64,000 nucleotides of DNA from contig NZ_JAIZDA010000010.1 in the NCBI RefSeq assembly GCF_020404405.1, positions 1-64,000 of the forward strand. Reading direction: 5' to 3'. Below the pieces are notes generated by a model. The model ran no database searches. It had not been told where the DNA came from and worked only from the letters and a program-made list of their open reading frames with translations. This stretch comes from Novosphingobium sp. FKTRR1. Its GTDB lineage: Bacteria; Pseudomonadota; Alphaproteobacteria; Sphingomonadales; Sphingomonadaceae. Each line of letters opens with the position of its first letter. Within the stretch, counting starts at the first letter, position 1. Positions 8,973-18,125 of this stretch are shown here, in pieces. A program made the translations under genes and the position numbers.

Positions 8973-9206
8973 TCAGGTGGGAACGGCGGTGGTCAGTTGC
9001 AAGGCATGCAGCACCCCGCCCATGCGCCCACCCAGCGCCGCATAGACGGCCTTGTGCTGCGCCACCCGCGACATGCCGACAAAAGCGGGGGATACCACAT
9101 GCGCGGCGTAATGATCGCCGTCGCCGGCAAGATCGGTGATGGTCACGTCGGCGTCGGGGAAGGCTGCCTTGATCATGCCTTCGATCTCGGCAGCGGCCAT
9201 CGCCAT
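8973..9206 (-). CDS. BolA family protein
   Basis: 77 residues with the BolA fold signature: an N-terminal helix, the [20 protein letters not shown] strand segment and the [12 protein letters not shown] helix containing the conserved His. BolA proteins bind [2Fe-2S] clusters together with monothiol glutaredoxins, and in alphaproteobacteria the pair is linked to iron regulation. The ATG overlaps the stop of the DUF1476 gene in an ATGA arrangement, so the two are translationally coupled. A second Met two codons in is also possible. Confidence 0.9.
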   Translation of the reverse strand: MAMAAAEIEGMIKAAFPDADVTITDLAGDGDHYAAHVVSPAFVGMSRVAQHKAVYAALGGRMGGVLHALQLTTAVPT

Positions 9207-9529
9207 CAGACTTCGCCCATCAACTGGCGGCGCGCTTCGACAGACTTGACCTCAAGCGCGCGACGGATGGCGGCATCGTCGATGTCGACCCCTGCCGAAA
9301 CCAGATCGCCCAGCAATTTGCGCACCACGTCTTCGTCGCCCGCTTCCTCGAACTCGGCCTGCACGACCGAACGGGCATAGGACTCGGTCTCAGCTGCATC
9401 GAGGCCCATCTGCTCGGCCGCCCATTGTCCCAACAACTTGTTGCGCCGCGCCTGAACACGAAAGACGGTTTCCTGATCATGCGCGAACTTGGCTTCTTCG
9501 GCGCGTTCCCGGTCATCGAACATGGTCAT
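9206..9529 (-). CDS. DUF1476 protein (F1-ATPase zeta-subunit type)
   Basis: 107 residues, highly charged and helical, beginning MTMFDDRERAEEAKFAHDQE, the hallmark of the alphaproteobacterial DUF1476 family. In Paracoccus the family member is the zeta subunit, an inhibitor of the F1-ATPase; that role here is transferred by family. Two Met codons (9529 and 9523) are possible starts. It is first in a three-gene set with bolA and grxD, an arrangement that places an ATP synthase inhibitor next to Fe-S handling genes. Confidence 0.85.
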   Translation of the reverse strand: MTMFDDRERAEEAKFAHDQETVFRVQARRNKLLGQWAAEQMGLDAAETESYARSVVQAEFEEAGDEDVVRKLLGDLVSAGVDIDDAAIRRALEVKSVEARRQLMGEV

Positions 9530-9630
9530 GGCGAGTGGTCCTGTTAAGCTGCTTTTCCCAGCGGATAGAAGCCCCATCGCGCCATCGCAAGGGGCGAATC
9601 GAAACGGCCCGCGCGAAATGCGCCAGTACT

Positions 9631-10353
9631 TCAGTAACCGTTGACCGGACCGTCATCATTGTCGAATGCGCGCCCCAGGCCGGTTGCCGTCGGCCGCGCA
9701 TCGTCGGGCGAACCATAGGCGCCCGGACCCGCTGTGCTCCGCCCGTCTTGCGCTGAAACGGTCAGGTCGGTGACGCGGCCCGATTGATCGACATTGCAGA
9801 TGAACGGGTTGCCGGTGTCAAGATTGCCCCGCACGCGATAGCCGTCACCCTGCCGCGCGGCATCCCAGATCTGGTCCAGCCCACCCCGGTCGCGCGCCCG
9901 CGCGGCACATGCCTCGACCGCATTGTCCAACCCGCGATCATGTGCGCCCGGCGTCCAGCCATAGTTGCCAGTGGCAGGCGGCACAGCATCCCAGCGCGCA
10001 TCGCGGTCCTGCCAGGAAGGTCCGGAATAGGCAGACCCCGCCCAGGAAGGCTGGTCTTGCGGATAGGGTGGCGGCGCAGAGGCGGCTGTTGCCTCGTCCC
10101 GCTTGTTCTTGTTGGCGATGGAAGTGGCTATGGCCGCAATGCCACCGATCACCAGCAACCCGGCGATCACTTCGCCGGCATCGGGGCCACGGTCATGCCG
10201 TTCATGATAGGGATGGCCATTGCCCCAACCCCCGCCCCAACCGCCGGGATGGGCTTGCACGGCGATGGGGGCGCCGATCATCGCCGCAGCGGCGACAAGC
10301 CCGACCAACCACCGTCCGCCCGATCGTCCCTGTGCGTGCACTGTGTTGTCCAT
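9631..10353 (-). CDS. Secreted or periplasmic protein of unknown function
   Basis: 240 residues. It starts with a signal-peptide-like segment (WLVGLVAAAAMIGAPIAVQA), followed by a Gly/His-rich stretch, a second hydrophobic segment (GEVIAGLLVIGGIAAIATSIA), a Pro/Ser-rich linker and a C-terminal region with two Cys residues (VEACAARA and PFICNVD). This layout resembles orphan envelope proteins common in sphingomonads. No enzymatic motif is visible. The gene stands alone between the DUF1476 set and the peptidase pair. Confidence 0.7.
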   Translation of the reverse strand: MDNTVHAQGRSGGRWLVGLVAAAAMIGAPIAVQAHPGGWGGGWGNGHPYHERHDRGPDAGEVIAGLLVIGGIAAIATSIANKNKRDEATAASAPPPYPQDQPSWAGSAYSGPSWQDRDARWDAVPPATGNYGWTPGAHDRGLDNAVEACAARARDRGGLDQIWDAARQGDGYRVRGNLDTGNPFICNVDQSGRVTDLTVSAQDGRSTAGPGAYGSPDDARPTATGLGRAFDNDDGPVNGY

Positions 10354-10449
10354 GATGCCGTCCTGTCGCTGACCGGATGTCCGATGCGTTAGGTCAAATC
10401 TGCACCCGTCCCGCTTTCGCGCGGCTGAATGGCGCGACGTCTGGCAGCG

Positions 10450-12765
10450 TCAGCGAAGGTCGAGCCCGGTCCAGTACGCCAGGAAAGCGAGAACATCAGC
10501 GCCCCCGGCAATCACTTTGTCCACCGGCTTGCCCGAGCCGTGGCCGGCATCCTGCTCCACCCGCAGCAAGTGCGGGCGTTCACCGACCGGCGCGGCCTGG
10601 AGCGCCGCCACGTACTTGAAGCTGTGTCCCGGCACCACGCGATCATCGGTGTCGGCGGTGGTCACCAGTATCGCCGGATAAAGCCCGGCATGGATGTTGT
10701 GATAGGGCGAATAGGCGCGCAGCACCTTCCAGTCCGCTTCGTGCGCCGGATTGCCATAGTCCTGCGTCCAGAACCGCCCTTGCGTGAAGCGGTCGAAGCG
10801 CAACATGTCCATGACCCCGACATCGGGATTGGCCGCGGCGAACAAATCTGGGCGTTGGTTGATGACTGCGCCGACCATCATTCCGCCGTTCGAGCCGCCC
10901 TGAATGGCCAGTCCGCCCTTTGGCGTAATACCTTCGCGGATCAGGAATTCGCCCGCCGCGATGAAATCGTCAAAGCTGTTCTGCTTCTTGTCGAGCCGCC
11001 CGGCATCGTACCAAGCGCGACCGAACTCCCCCCCTCCACGAATGTTCGCCAACGCAAAGGCGCCACCTGCCTCAAGCCACGCCATCCGCACCGGTGAGTA
11101 AGCCGGGGTCAGCGCCACGTCGAACCCGCCATAACCGTACAACAAAGTCGGCGCAGCCATGCCCGCGCGCGCAAGAGAGCGCTTGCGCACGATGTAGATC
11201 GGCACTTGCGTGCCATCCTTCGAAGGATACGTGCGCTGTTCGATCAGGTAGTCCTGCGGATCAAAGCCCAGCTTCGGCTGCGCGAACGGGGTCGTCTCAC
11301 CAGTGCGCATGTCCATGCGGAACACGGCGGGCGGCTGGTTGAAGCTGGAGAATTGGTAGAAGCTTTCAGGATCGCCCGGTTTGCCGCCAAAGCCGCTGGC
11401 CGAACCGATCGAATTGATGGTGATCGAGCGGGCTGGACGCCCTTTCAGGTCGGTGACCACCGCCACCGCCGCGCCGTCCCGAAGGTAGGAAAGCACCAGA
11501 CGATCGCCAACGATCCGCCCGCCTTCAAGCGCCTGCGTGCGTTCGGGAATGACCACCTTGATCGACGGATCGGGGCCAAGATCGACCTGCACCAGCCGAT
11601 AATTGGGCGCCCCCTGATTGGTGATGAACCACAGCCGATCGCCGATGCCATCAACCAGCTTCCAGTCATCGGCCAGCTCGGCCACCAGCGGCAACACGCG
11701 CCATCCGTCGCGCCCTGCGCCTCTACGCAAGTCGATCAGGTGCACCGCCCGGCGCGGCAACGTGCTGTCCTCGGTCAGGATGACCGCCCAGCGCCCGTCC
11801 GACGTCACCGCCGCCTTGTGCGCCCAGTCGCGATGATCGGGCGTAGCGTAGACCAGTTGATCCTGCGACTGTGGCGTGCCCACGCGGTGAAACCACACCG
11901 CCTTGTCGAAAGCCGGTGCCTGCAACCCGGCGTCGTCGGCGGGTGCCGGATAACGCGAATAGAGGAAGCCCTCCTCCCCCACCCAGCCGATCAGCGTATC
12001 GTTGGCCCAGCGCAAGCGTTCGTCAAGGACGCGGCCGGAACCGACCTCGACCACGCGAATGGTGCGCCAGTCGCTGCCCGCCGCCTGCTGGGTGTAAGCG
12101 AGATAGCGCCCGCGCGGTGACGGCACCCAGCCATCGAGCGCCACCGTGCCGCCCTCTGCCCAGCTGTCGGGATCGAGCAGCATCCGCCCCGCCCCATCCA
12201 GTCCATCACGGACGTACAGCGCCGACTGGTTCTGCAAGCCTGAATTGTACAGATAGAAATAGCTGCGACCGGCCTTGCGTGGCAGACTGAACCGCTCGTA
12301 ATCGAACAGCCGCCGGATGCGTGCGGACAACGCGTCACGACCCGGCAGCTGCGCAAGGTAGGCACCGCTCACCGCGTTCTGGTTCGCCACCCAGCGGGCA
12401 ACTTCGTCGCTGCGGCGTACATCGCCTTCCAACCAGCGATAGGGGTCGGCAACACGTTGCCCGAACGCCTGTTCGACCACCTGCTCGCTGCGTGTGAATG
12501 GATAGGCCGGGGTCGGCAGAACCAGTCTGGACGTGGCTGAAACGGCATTGACCGCACCGGCTGCAGCAACAGGCGGCAGGACCAACCGGGGAAGGTCGGC
12601 AGACGATGCGGAAGCGGCAACCGCCGCTGCGGCGACTTCGACTTCGCCATCATCGCCACGCGCAGTAGCCCCCTGCGGCAGCAGCGCACAAACCGCCATT
12701 GCCGCCAACAGCATACGGGCGTGCGACTTGGCACGCTTCCAGATCGATCCTTCCCGCATCATCAT
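10450..12765 (-). CDS. Exported prolyl oligopeptidase family serine peptidase (S9A)
   Basis: 771 residues, with a signal peptide of about 35 residues and an Ala/Val-rich spacer. The prolyl oligopeptidase N-terminal beta-propeller then begins at the DPYRWLEGD motif. The C-terminal alpha/beta-hydrolase domain has the full triad: Ser625 in GGSNGG, Asp in DTDDRVVPGHSF near 708, and His742 in DAGHGSGKP. It should cut short Pro-containing peptides in the periplasm. A close paralogue lies 114 bases upstream on the same strand, indicating tandem duplication with divergence. Confidence 0.93.
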   Translation of the reverse strand: MMMREGSIWKRAKSHARMLLAAMAVCALLPQGATARGDDGEVEVAAAAVAASASSADLPRLVLPPVAAAGAVNAVSATSRLVLPTPAYPFTRSEQVVEQAFGQRVADPYRWLEGDVRRSDEVARWVANQNAVSGAYLAQLPGRDALSARIRRLFDYERFSLPRKAGRSYFYLYNSGLQNQSALYVRDGLDGAGRMLLDPDSWAEGGTVALDGWVPSPRGRYLAYTQQAAGSDWRTIRVVEVGSGRVLDERLRWANDTLIGWVGEEGFLYSRYPAPADDAGLQAPAFDKAVWFHRVGTPQSQDQLVYATPDHRDWAHKAAVTSDGRWAVILTEDSTLPRRAVHLIDLRRGAGRDGWRVLPLVAELADDWKLVDGIGDRLWFITNQGAPNYRLVQVDLGPDPSIKVVIPERTQALEGGRIVGDRLVLSYLRDGAAVAVVTDLKGRPARSITINSIGSASGFGGKPGDPESFYQFSSFNQPPAVFRMDMRTGETTPFAQPKLGFDPQDYLIEQRTYPSKDGTQVPIYIVRKRSLARAGMAAPTLLYGYGGFDVALTPAYSPVRMAWLEAGGAFALANIRGGGEFGRAWYDAGRLDKKQNSFDDFIAAGEFLIREGITPKGGLAIQGGSNGGMMVGAVINQRPDLFAAANPDVGVMDMLRFDRFTQGRFWTQDYGNPAHEADWKVLRAYSPYHNIHAGLYPAILVTTADTDDRVVPGHSFKYVAALQAAPVGERPHLLRVEQDAGHGSGKPVDKVIAGGADVLAFLAYWTGLDLR

Positions 12766-12879
12766 ATCGTTATCGGTTCGTCATGTAGCACAATGACGAC
12801 AAGGCTTGCGAGAAATTAACATGGCAAATCATTATTTTGCGACGCACAACACCCTGCTTCGCAGGCGCACCACGTCAGT

Positions 12880-15048
12880 TCAGGGGCGCGGTTGCAAACC
12901 CGTCCAATGCGCCAGAAATGCTTGCACGTCAGCCGCTTCCTCGATCACTTTCGCAATCGGTTTGCCCGATCCATGGCCGGCGCGCGTCTCGATACGGATC
13001 AGGTGTGGCTTGCTGCCGATCGCCGCAGCTTGCAATGCAGCAGTGTACTTGAAGCTGTGGCCGGGTACGACACGGTCATCGGTATCGGCGGTCGTCACCA
13101 GAATGGCCGGGTAGTCCCTGCCCGAACGGACGTTGTGGTACGGCGAATAGGCCTTCAGCACCCGCCAGTCGGCCTCCTTTTCAGGATAGCCGTAGTCGTC
13201 CACCCAATAGCGCCCGGCGGTGAAGCGGTCGAAGCGCAGCATGTCCATCACGCCGACGCCGGGATTGGCGGCCGCGAACAAATCGGGCCGCTGGTTCGTG
13301 ACGGCACCGATCAGCAGCCCGCCGTTGGACGCGCCCTCGATTGCCAGACCGTTGGCAGGCGTCACACCGTTGGCCTTGAGCCATTCGCCCGCCGCGATGA
13401 AATCGTCGAACACGTTCTGCTTGCGCGCGCGCCGCCCGGCATCGTGCCAGGCATCACCATATTCGCCTCCGCCGCGCAAGTTGGCCACGGCATAGGCGCC
13501 GCCGCTTTCCAGCCAAGCCATCGTCGTCGGCGAAAACCACGGGTTCAATGAAACGTTGAACCCGCCATAGCCATAGAGGATCGTCGGCACCGGGCCAGAC
13601 GCGTCCTTGCGCCGCACCACGAAAAGCGGGATCTTCGTCCCGTCCTTCGACGCAAAGAACTGCTGCTCGATACGGTAGTCCGCCGGATCGAACGTCAACT
13701 TGACCGGCTGCCAGATGTTTGTGGCCGCCGTCGCGGGGTCAAGCCGCAGGATCGTGACTGGCGTGGTGAAGCTGGTGAACGACAGGAAGCCGGTTGCCTG
13801 TCCGGCATGGCCGCTAACGCCCTGCACCGAACCGAGCCCCGGCAAGGCCACACTGCCCGCCGGCTTGCCATCGAGCGTGAACAGGCGCAGGTCGCTGCGC
13901 GCATCGTGGAGATAACTTGCCACTATGCGGTCGCCGACGATGGTCGCGCTTTCCAGATTGTCGCTCGCTTGCGCCACCACGGTGGTGAACTGCGGCTTAG
14001 GCCCGGTCAGATCGACCCGTACGATCTTCTTGAGCGGGGCATCCTGACCCGACACGAACCACAGTACATCACCAAGACCGTCGATCAGATCCCATTGTGC
14101 GGTCCGATCAGGAACAAGCGCGGTAACGGGGCCGACTTTGCCGCCAGCGATCCGTGCGATGTGCACCGCGTTGACCGGATCGGTCCCTTCGTTGCTGCCG
14201 ATCACCACCCAGCGGCCGTCCGAAGTCACTTGCGCGCCGTGGCCCAGCTTGGGCGCTTCGGGCGTCGCATAGACCTGCACGTCCGCGCTTTGCGGTGTAC
14301 CAAGGCGATGCAGCCACACCGTCTGGTTGTAGTTCAGCGCCTGGAACGCCTCGCCCGCCTTGGGTTCGGCAAAGCGCGAATAGATCACCGCGTCGTTGCC
14401 GACCCAGTAGAGCCCCGAGAACTTCACCCACTTGATCTCGTCCGCCAACGCCGCACCATCGGCGCTGCGGACAAACTTGATCGTCCGCCAGTCAGAGCCG
14501 CCATCCTGCACACTGTAAGCCACGGTCGCGCCATCGTCCGACGGCGCCCAGGCATCCAATGCCGTCGCCCCGTCCTTGGCCCAACTGGCCGGATCGAGCA
14601 GCACACGCCCTTTGGCACCTGCGGGTGCGTCGGCATCGCCCACGAGCAATTGCGACTGGTTGAGCAAACCGCTGTTCCAACGGTAGAACACCCGATTTCC
14701 ACGCTGTTCAGGCAGGCTGAAACGTTCGTAGTCGATCAGTGCCTTGAGCCGCTTCTCGAAAGCGGGCCGCTCGGGCAATTGCTTTAGGTAGGCATCGGTG
14801 AAACTGCTTTGCGCCTTCACCCAATCGGCCACTTTGCCATCGGTGCGGACGTCAGCCTCAAGCCAGCGCCAGGGATCGACCACAGTTTCACCGAACGGGT
14901 GTTCGACCACCGGTGCTTGCGGGCTGGCCGGGTAGGCGCCGAGCGCCGATGCATTGCTGGTCACCACGGGCTCCTGAGCATGAACGGGAATTGCGCAAGC
15001 AAGCGCGATGGCCAGACCGGTAAGCGAAACTTGAGTGAAGCAGCGCAT
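12880..15048 (-). CDS. Exported prolyl oligopeptidase family serine peptidase (S9A), paralogue
   Basis: 722 residues when started at 15048. This start gives a clean signal peptide (VSLTGLAIALACAIPVHA) and has AAAAGG upstream. The frame is open for 23 more codons, which lack signal-peptide character. The propeller domain begins at DPWRWLEADV. The triad is Ser574 in GASNGG, Asp near 658 in DTDDRVVPGHSF and His692 in RAGHGSGKP. It is strongly related to the next gene downstream (10450). Both probably degrade peptides in the periplasm. Confidence 0.93.
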   Translation of the reverse strand: MRCFTQVSLTGLAIALACAIPVHAQEPVVTSNASALGAYPASPQAPVVEHPFGETVVDPWRWLEADVRTDGKVADWVKAQSSFTDAYLKQLPERPAFEKRLKALIDYERFSLPEQRGNRVFYRWNSGLLNQSQLLVGDADAPAGAKGRVLLDPASWAKDGATALDAWAPSDDGATVAYSVQDGGSDWRTIKFVRSADGAALADEIKWVKFSGLYWVGNDAVIYSRFAEPKAGEAFQALNYNQTVWLHRLGTPQSADVQVYATPEAPKLGHGAQVTSDGRWVVIGSNEGTDPVNAVHIARIAGGKVGPVTALVPDRTAQWDLIDGLGDVLWFVSGQDAPLKKIVRVDLTGPKPQFTTVVAQASDNLESATIVGDRIVASYLHDARSDLRLFTLDGKPAGSVALPGLGSVQGVSGHAGQATGFLSFTSFTTPVTILRLDPATAATNIWQPVKLTFDPADYRIEQQFFASKDGTKIPLFVVRRKDASGPVPTILYGYGGFNVSLNPWFSPTTMAWLESGGAYAVANLRGGGEYGDAWHDAGRRARKQNVFDDFIAAGEWLKANGVTPANGLAIEGASNGGLLIGAVTNQRPDLFAAANPGVGVMDMLRFDRFTAGRYWVDDYGYPEKEADWRVLKAYSPYHNVRSGRDYPAILVTTADTDDRVVPGHSFKYTAALQAAAIGSKPHLIRIETRAGHGSGKPIAKVIEEAADVQAFLAHWTGLQPRP

Positions 15049-15148
15049 GGGACAAGCCTTTTGAAGCGGAATGCCGCCGTTCTTGAAGCGCCGAAGCCCC
15101 GCTGACAAGTGCCTCAAATCCGGATGGTTCGTGTGGTAGCTGGACGCG

Positions 15149-15179
15149 AAACGGGCGGCACCTTGCGGCGCCGCCCGTT
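15149..15179 (-). terminator. Intrinsic terminator of the alpha operon
   Basis: On the minus strand, a GC-rich stem AACGGGCGGC / GCCGCCCGTT encloses a 10-base loop and is followed by a short T-run (TTTCG). It lies about 30 bases after the rplQ stop and before the peptidase gene. Confidence 0.75.
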
Positions 15180-15209
15180 GCTTGTGTTCCTGACGAAACG
15201 CAGCGCCGA

Positions 15210-15635
15210 TCAGGCGGCTTCGTATTCGTCCTCATCGGCGGTCTGCACCGGACCCGAATCCTGACCCTTGGCCGCAGTGTCGCGGTCGACCAGTTCGATC
15301 ACCGCAATCGGAGCGGCGTCAGAGGCGCGGTAACCGGCCTTGACGATGCGGGTATAGCCGCCTTCACGATCGGCATAGCGCGCTGCGAGCGTTTCGAAGA
15401 GCTTCTTTTCCTGCGTTTCGTCGAGCAGACGCGCATGGGCCAGACGGCGGTTCGAAAGGCCGCCCTTCTTGGCAAGCGTGATCAGCTTTTCGACGTAGGG
15501 ACGCAGTTCGCGCGCCTTGGGCAGGGTGGTGGTGATCTGCTCGTGCTTGATCAGCGCGGCCGACAGGTTGCGCAGCAGCGCAATACGGTGGGCCGAGGTA
15601 CGACCCAGCTTACGCTGGCCGAGTTTATGACGCAT
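15210..15635 (-). CDS. rplQ: 50S ribosomal protein L17
   Basis: 141 residues starting [17 protein letters not shown], the invariant L17 N-terminus. It binds 23S rRNA near the exit tunnel. It is longer than the enteric protein by about 14 residues, owing to an acidic tail ([10 protein letters not shown]). It is the last gene of the alpha operon, 113 bases after rpoA, with two hairpins in between. Confidence 0.98.
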   Translation of the reverse strand: MRHKLGQRKLGRTSAHRIALLRNLSAALIKHEQITTTLPKARELRPYVEKLITLAKKGGLSNRRLAHARLLDETQEKKLFETLAARYADREGGYTRIVKAGYRASDAAPIAVIELVDRDTAAKGQDSGPVQTADEDEYEAA

Positions 15636-15682
15636 GTTTTCATCCTTCGTTCGTAGGGGGGCCGTATCAGGTACCCCGATCC

Positions 15683-15742
15683 AGGCGGCAGTTGGGGTCG
15701 CCGCCTAACACCCGAAAGGGGGCGCGCCGTAGCACGCCCCCC
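15683..15742 (-). other. Two hairpins in the rpoA-rplQ spacer
   Basis: In transcript order after the rpoA stop, a stem of GGGGGCG-type arms (15718-15724 with 15735-15741) is followed by TTTCGG. A second 7-bp stem follows (AGGCGGC at 15683-15689 with GCCGCCT at 15700-15706). The first could act as a weak terminator or processing stem that lowers rplQ relative to rpoA. Function is inferred. Confidence 0.5.
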
Positions 15743-15748
15743 AAAGGT

Positions 15749-16813
15749 TCAGCCGAGCAGCTCTTGTTCGAGCTTCTTGGCCATTTCCTCGATGTTTTCC
15801 GGCGGCCAGCCGGGGATGTCCATGCCAAGGCGCAGGCCCATGGACGAAAGGACTTCCTTGATCTCGTTGAGCGACTTGCGGCCGAAGTTCGGCGTGCGCA
15901 GCATCTCGGCTTCGGTCTTCTGGACCAGATCGCCGATGTAGATGATGTTGTCGTTCTTGAGGCAGTTGGCCGAACGCACCGACAGCTCCAACTCGTCGAC
16001 CTTCTTGAGCAGGTAACGGTTGAGTTGGTTGGCGTCGCTCTCTTCCGGCGCATGGGTGGCAACGCCGCCCGCAGCAACCGCAACATGCCCGGTCGGCAAC
16101 TGGTCGTCGAAGTGGACGAACAGGCTCAGCTGGTCCTGCAGGATACGTGCGGCATAGGCCACCGCGTCCTCGGGAGTCACCGTACCGTCGGTCTCGACGG
16201 TCAGGTTGAGCTTGTCGTAGTCCAGTTCCTGACCGATGCGAGCATTGTCGATCTTGTAGGAAACCTGGCGCACCGGCGAGTAGAGCGAGTCGATCGGGAT
16301 GAGGCCGATAGGCGCGTCAATCGGACGGTTGGCCACGGCGGGGACATAGCCCTTGCCGGTGTCGGCGGTCAGTTCCATGTTGAAGGTCGCGCCTTCATCA
16401 AGGTGACAGATCACCAGATCCTTGTTCATGACCTCGATGTCGCCGGTCACGGCGATATCGCCGGCCTTGACTTCGCCCGGACCCGTTGCCGAAAGCTGGA
16501 GGCGCTTGGGGCCTTCGCCCTGCATGCGCAGCGCGATCTGCTTGACGTTGAGCACGATGTCGGTGACGTCTTCACGCACACCGGCCAGCGACGAGAATTC
16601 GTGCAGCACGTTTTCGATCTTGATCGAAGTCACCGCCGCACCTTGCAGCGAAGACAGCAGCACGCGACGAAGCGCGTTACCCAGAGTCAGACCGAAGCCA
16701 CGCTCAAGCGGCTCGGCAACAAAAGTCGCCCGCCGCTTGGGGTCGGTGCCGGGCTTGATCTCGAGGGTGTTGGGCTTCTTCAGTTCCTGCCAGTTCTTGA
16801 TGTTGACAGTCAT
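15749..16813 (-). CDS. rpoA: DNA-directed RNA polymerase subunit alpha
   Basis: 354 residues. The N-terminal assembly domain ([21 protein letters not shown]) and the C-terminal domain that contacts UP elements and activators ([18 protein letters not shown] and the [12 protein letters not shown] helix-hairpin region) are both complete. It forms the dimer that nucleates RNA polymerase assembly. It lies between rpsK and rplQ, as in most bacteria. Confidence 0.99.
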   Translation of the reverse strand: MTVNIKNWQELKKPNTLEIKPGTDPKRRATFVAEPLERGFGLTLGNALRRVLLSSLQGAAVTSIKIENVLHEFSSLAGVREDVTDIVLNVKQIALRMQGEGPKRLQLSATGPGEVKAGDIAVTGDIEVMNKDLVICHLDEGATFNMELTADTGKGYVPAVANRPIDAPIGLIPIDSLYSPVRQVSYKIDNARIGQELDYDKLNLTVETDGTVTPEDAVAYAARILQDQLSLFVHFDDQLPTGHVAVAAGGVATHAPEESDANQLNRYLLKKVDELELSVRSANCLKNDNIIYIGDLVQKTEAEMLRTPNFGRKSLNEIKEVLSSMGLRLGMDIPGWPPENIEEMAKKLEQELLG

Positions 16814-16930
16814 GGAATTCCCCTGGGGTTAGAATCGGGTGCCGGTCGCCGGCAAGAGGGTCGCCGCGACCGGTCGAGTCTTGGGCGAACCGGAGCGGTG
16901 GTACCGCCGCCCCGGACGCCGTAAGGCAGG

Positions 16931-17320
16931 TTAGACGCGGCGACGCTTCGAAGGCCGCACACCGTTGTGCGGGATCGGCGTGACGTCGCGAATGGCAGTG
17001 ATGGTGAAGCCCACCGCCTGCAGCGCACGAAGCGCGCTTTCACGGCCCGAACCCGGGCCCTTCACTTCGACTTCCAGCGTGCGCACGCCGTGTTCGGCAG
17101 CCTTCTTGCCGGCGTCGTCAGCGGCAACCTGCGCCGCATAAGGCGTCGACTTGCGGCTGCCCTTGAAGCCCATCATGCCGGCCGACGACCACGAAATGGC
17201 GTTGCCCTGTGCATCGGTGATGGTGATCATGGTGTTATTGAAGCTGGCATTGACGTGCGCGACACCACTAGTGATGTTCTTGCGCTCCCGCCGCTTGATA
17301 CGCTGAGGTTCGCGTGCCAT
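16931..17320 (-). CDS. rpsK: 30S ribosomal protein S11
   Basis: 129 residues with the S11 core [16 protein letters not shown] and the C-terminal [18 protein letters not shown], where the Asn-Gly site is a known isoaspartate position in the family. It sits on the 30S platform. It is 54 bases downstream of rpsM and in the same transcript. Confidence 0.99.
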   Translation of the reverse strand: MAREPQRIKRRERKNITSGVAHVNASFNNTMITITDAQGNAISWSSAGMMGFKGSRKSTPYAAQVAADDAGKKAAEHGVRTLEVEVKGPGSGRESALRALQAVGFTITAIRDVTPIPHNGVRPSKRRRV

Positions 17321-17374
17321 TGTCTTGAAATCCTGTCGAGAAACCGTTGGAAGATCTGCGTGTTACGCGCGATC

Positions 17375-17743
17375 TTACTTCTTCTTGCCGGCGATCGGCT
17401 TGGCCTTGCCCTTGCGCGTACGCGCATTGGTGTGGGTCCGCTGACCACGCACCGGCAGGCCCTTGCGGTGACGCAGGCCGCGGTAGCAGGCCAGGTCCAT
17501 CAGGCGCTTGATGTTCATCGCGGTTTCGCGACGCAGGTCGCCCTCCACGGTATGATCGGCGTCAATCGCTTCACGGATCTGCAGGACTTCGGCGTCCGAA
17601 AGATCCTGAACGCGGCGGCTCTGGTCGATGCCGAGCTTTTCCGCGATCTGCTTGGCCTTGAACGGGCCGATACCGTGAATGTAGGTAAGCGCGATGATCA
17701 CGCGCTTGTTGGTGGGGATGTTGACCCCGGCAATACGAGCCAC
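17375..17743 (-). CDS. rpsM: 30S ribosomal protein S13
   Basis: 122 residues, starting [15 protein letters not shown], with the basic C-terminal tail that reaches the P-site tRNA ([15 protein letters not shown]). It is the first gene of the alpha block here. In most bacteria it follows adk or secY directly, but in this genome an MFS transporter, a chemoreceptor and an SRPBCC protein lie between them. Confidence 0.99.
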   Translation of the reverse strand: MARIAGVNIPTNKRVIIALTYIHGIGPFKAKQIAEKLGIDQSRRVQDLSDAEVLQIREAIDADHTVEGDLRRETAMNIKRLMDLACYRGLRHRKGLPVRGQRTHTNARTRKGKAKPIAGKKK

Positions 17744-18125
17744 TTGCTTCTCCGTTCAGCTCCACAGGATCAGGCACAACGGCCAAACCCTATCTCATAG
17801 CGAGACACACGAACGCCAAAAAAGGTCAGCAATCACCCAGTGCAACAGGTTGCGCCGGTATGCCGTATCCCTTTCGGTTTCGTGTGAAAGGCGCGCATAG
17901 GTCGATTCGCAAATGGCGTCAACCGAAAAGCAATACTGAAATGGAGCCGTTCCCCTATCGAAGGGTCGGCTCATACAGGGCGCGGATCTTCCATACACCA
18001 TTGTGGAGCTATCGTCAAAGCTGCCAAGGCGCTTGCTCGTCCGCCTTTTTCCCCGCGTCGCTTGCCGCGAACGCTTCGGCTGCTAGGTCTGCAACTGCGC
18101 AGGGTCTGGCGGGGGAGACGGGGCA
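17744..18125. promoter_or_regulatory. Divergent intergenic region, rpsM and MFS transporter
   Basis: 382 bases with no gene. It must carry the promoter for the detached rpsM-rpsK-rpoA-rplQ block and that of the MFS gene. A good minus-strand promoter is visible at 17894-17922. I see no comparable one for the plus strand. Confidence 0.6.
17894..17922 (-). promoter_or_regulatory. Sigma-70-like promoter of the rpsM-rplQ block
   Basis: Minus strand: -35 TTGACG (17922-17917), a 17-base spacer and -10 TATGCG (17899-17894). It is about 150 bases upstream of the rpsM start. Spacing and -35 match the alphaproteobacterial housekeeping consensus. Confidence 0.6.
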
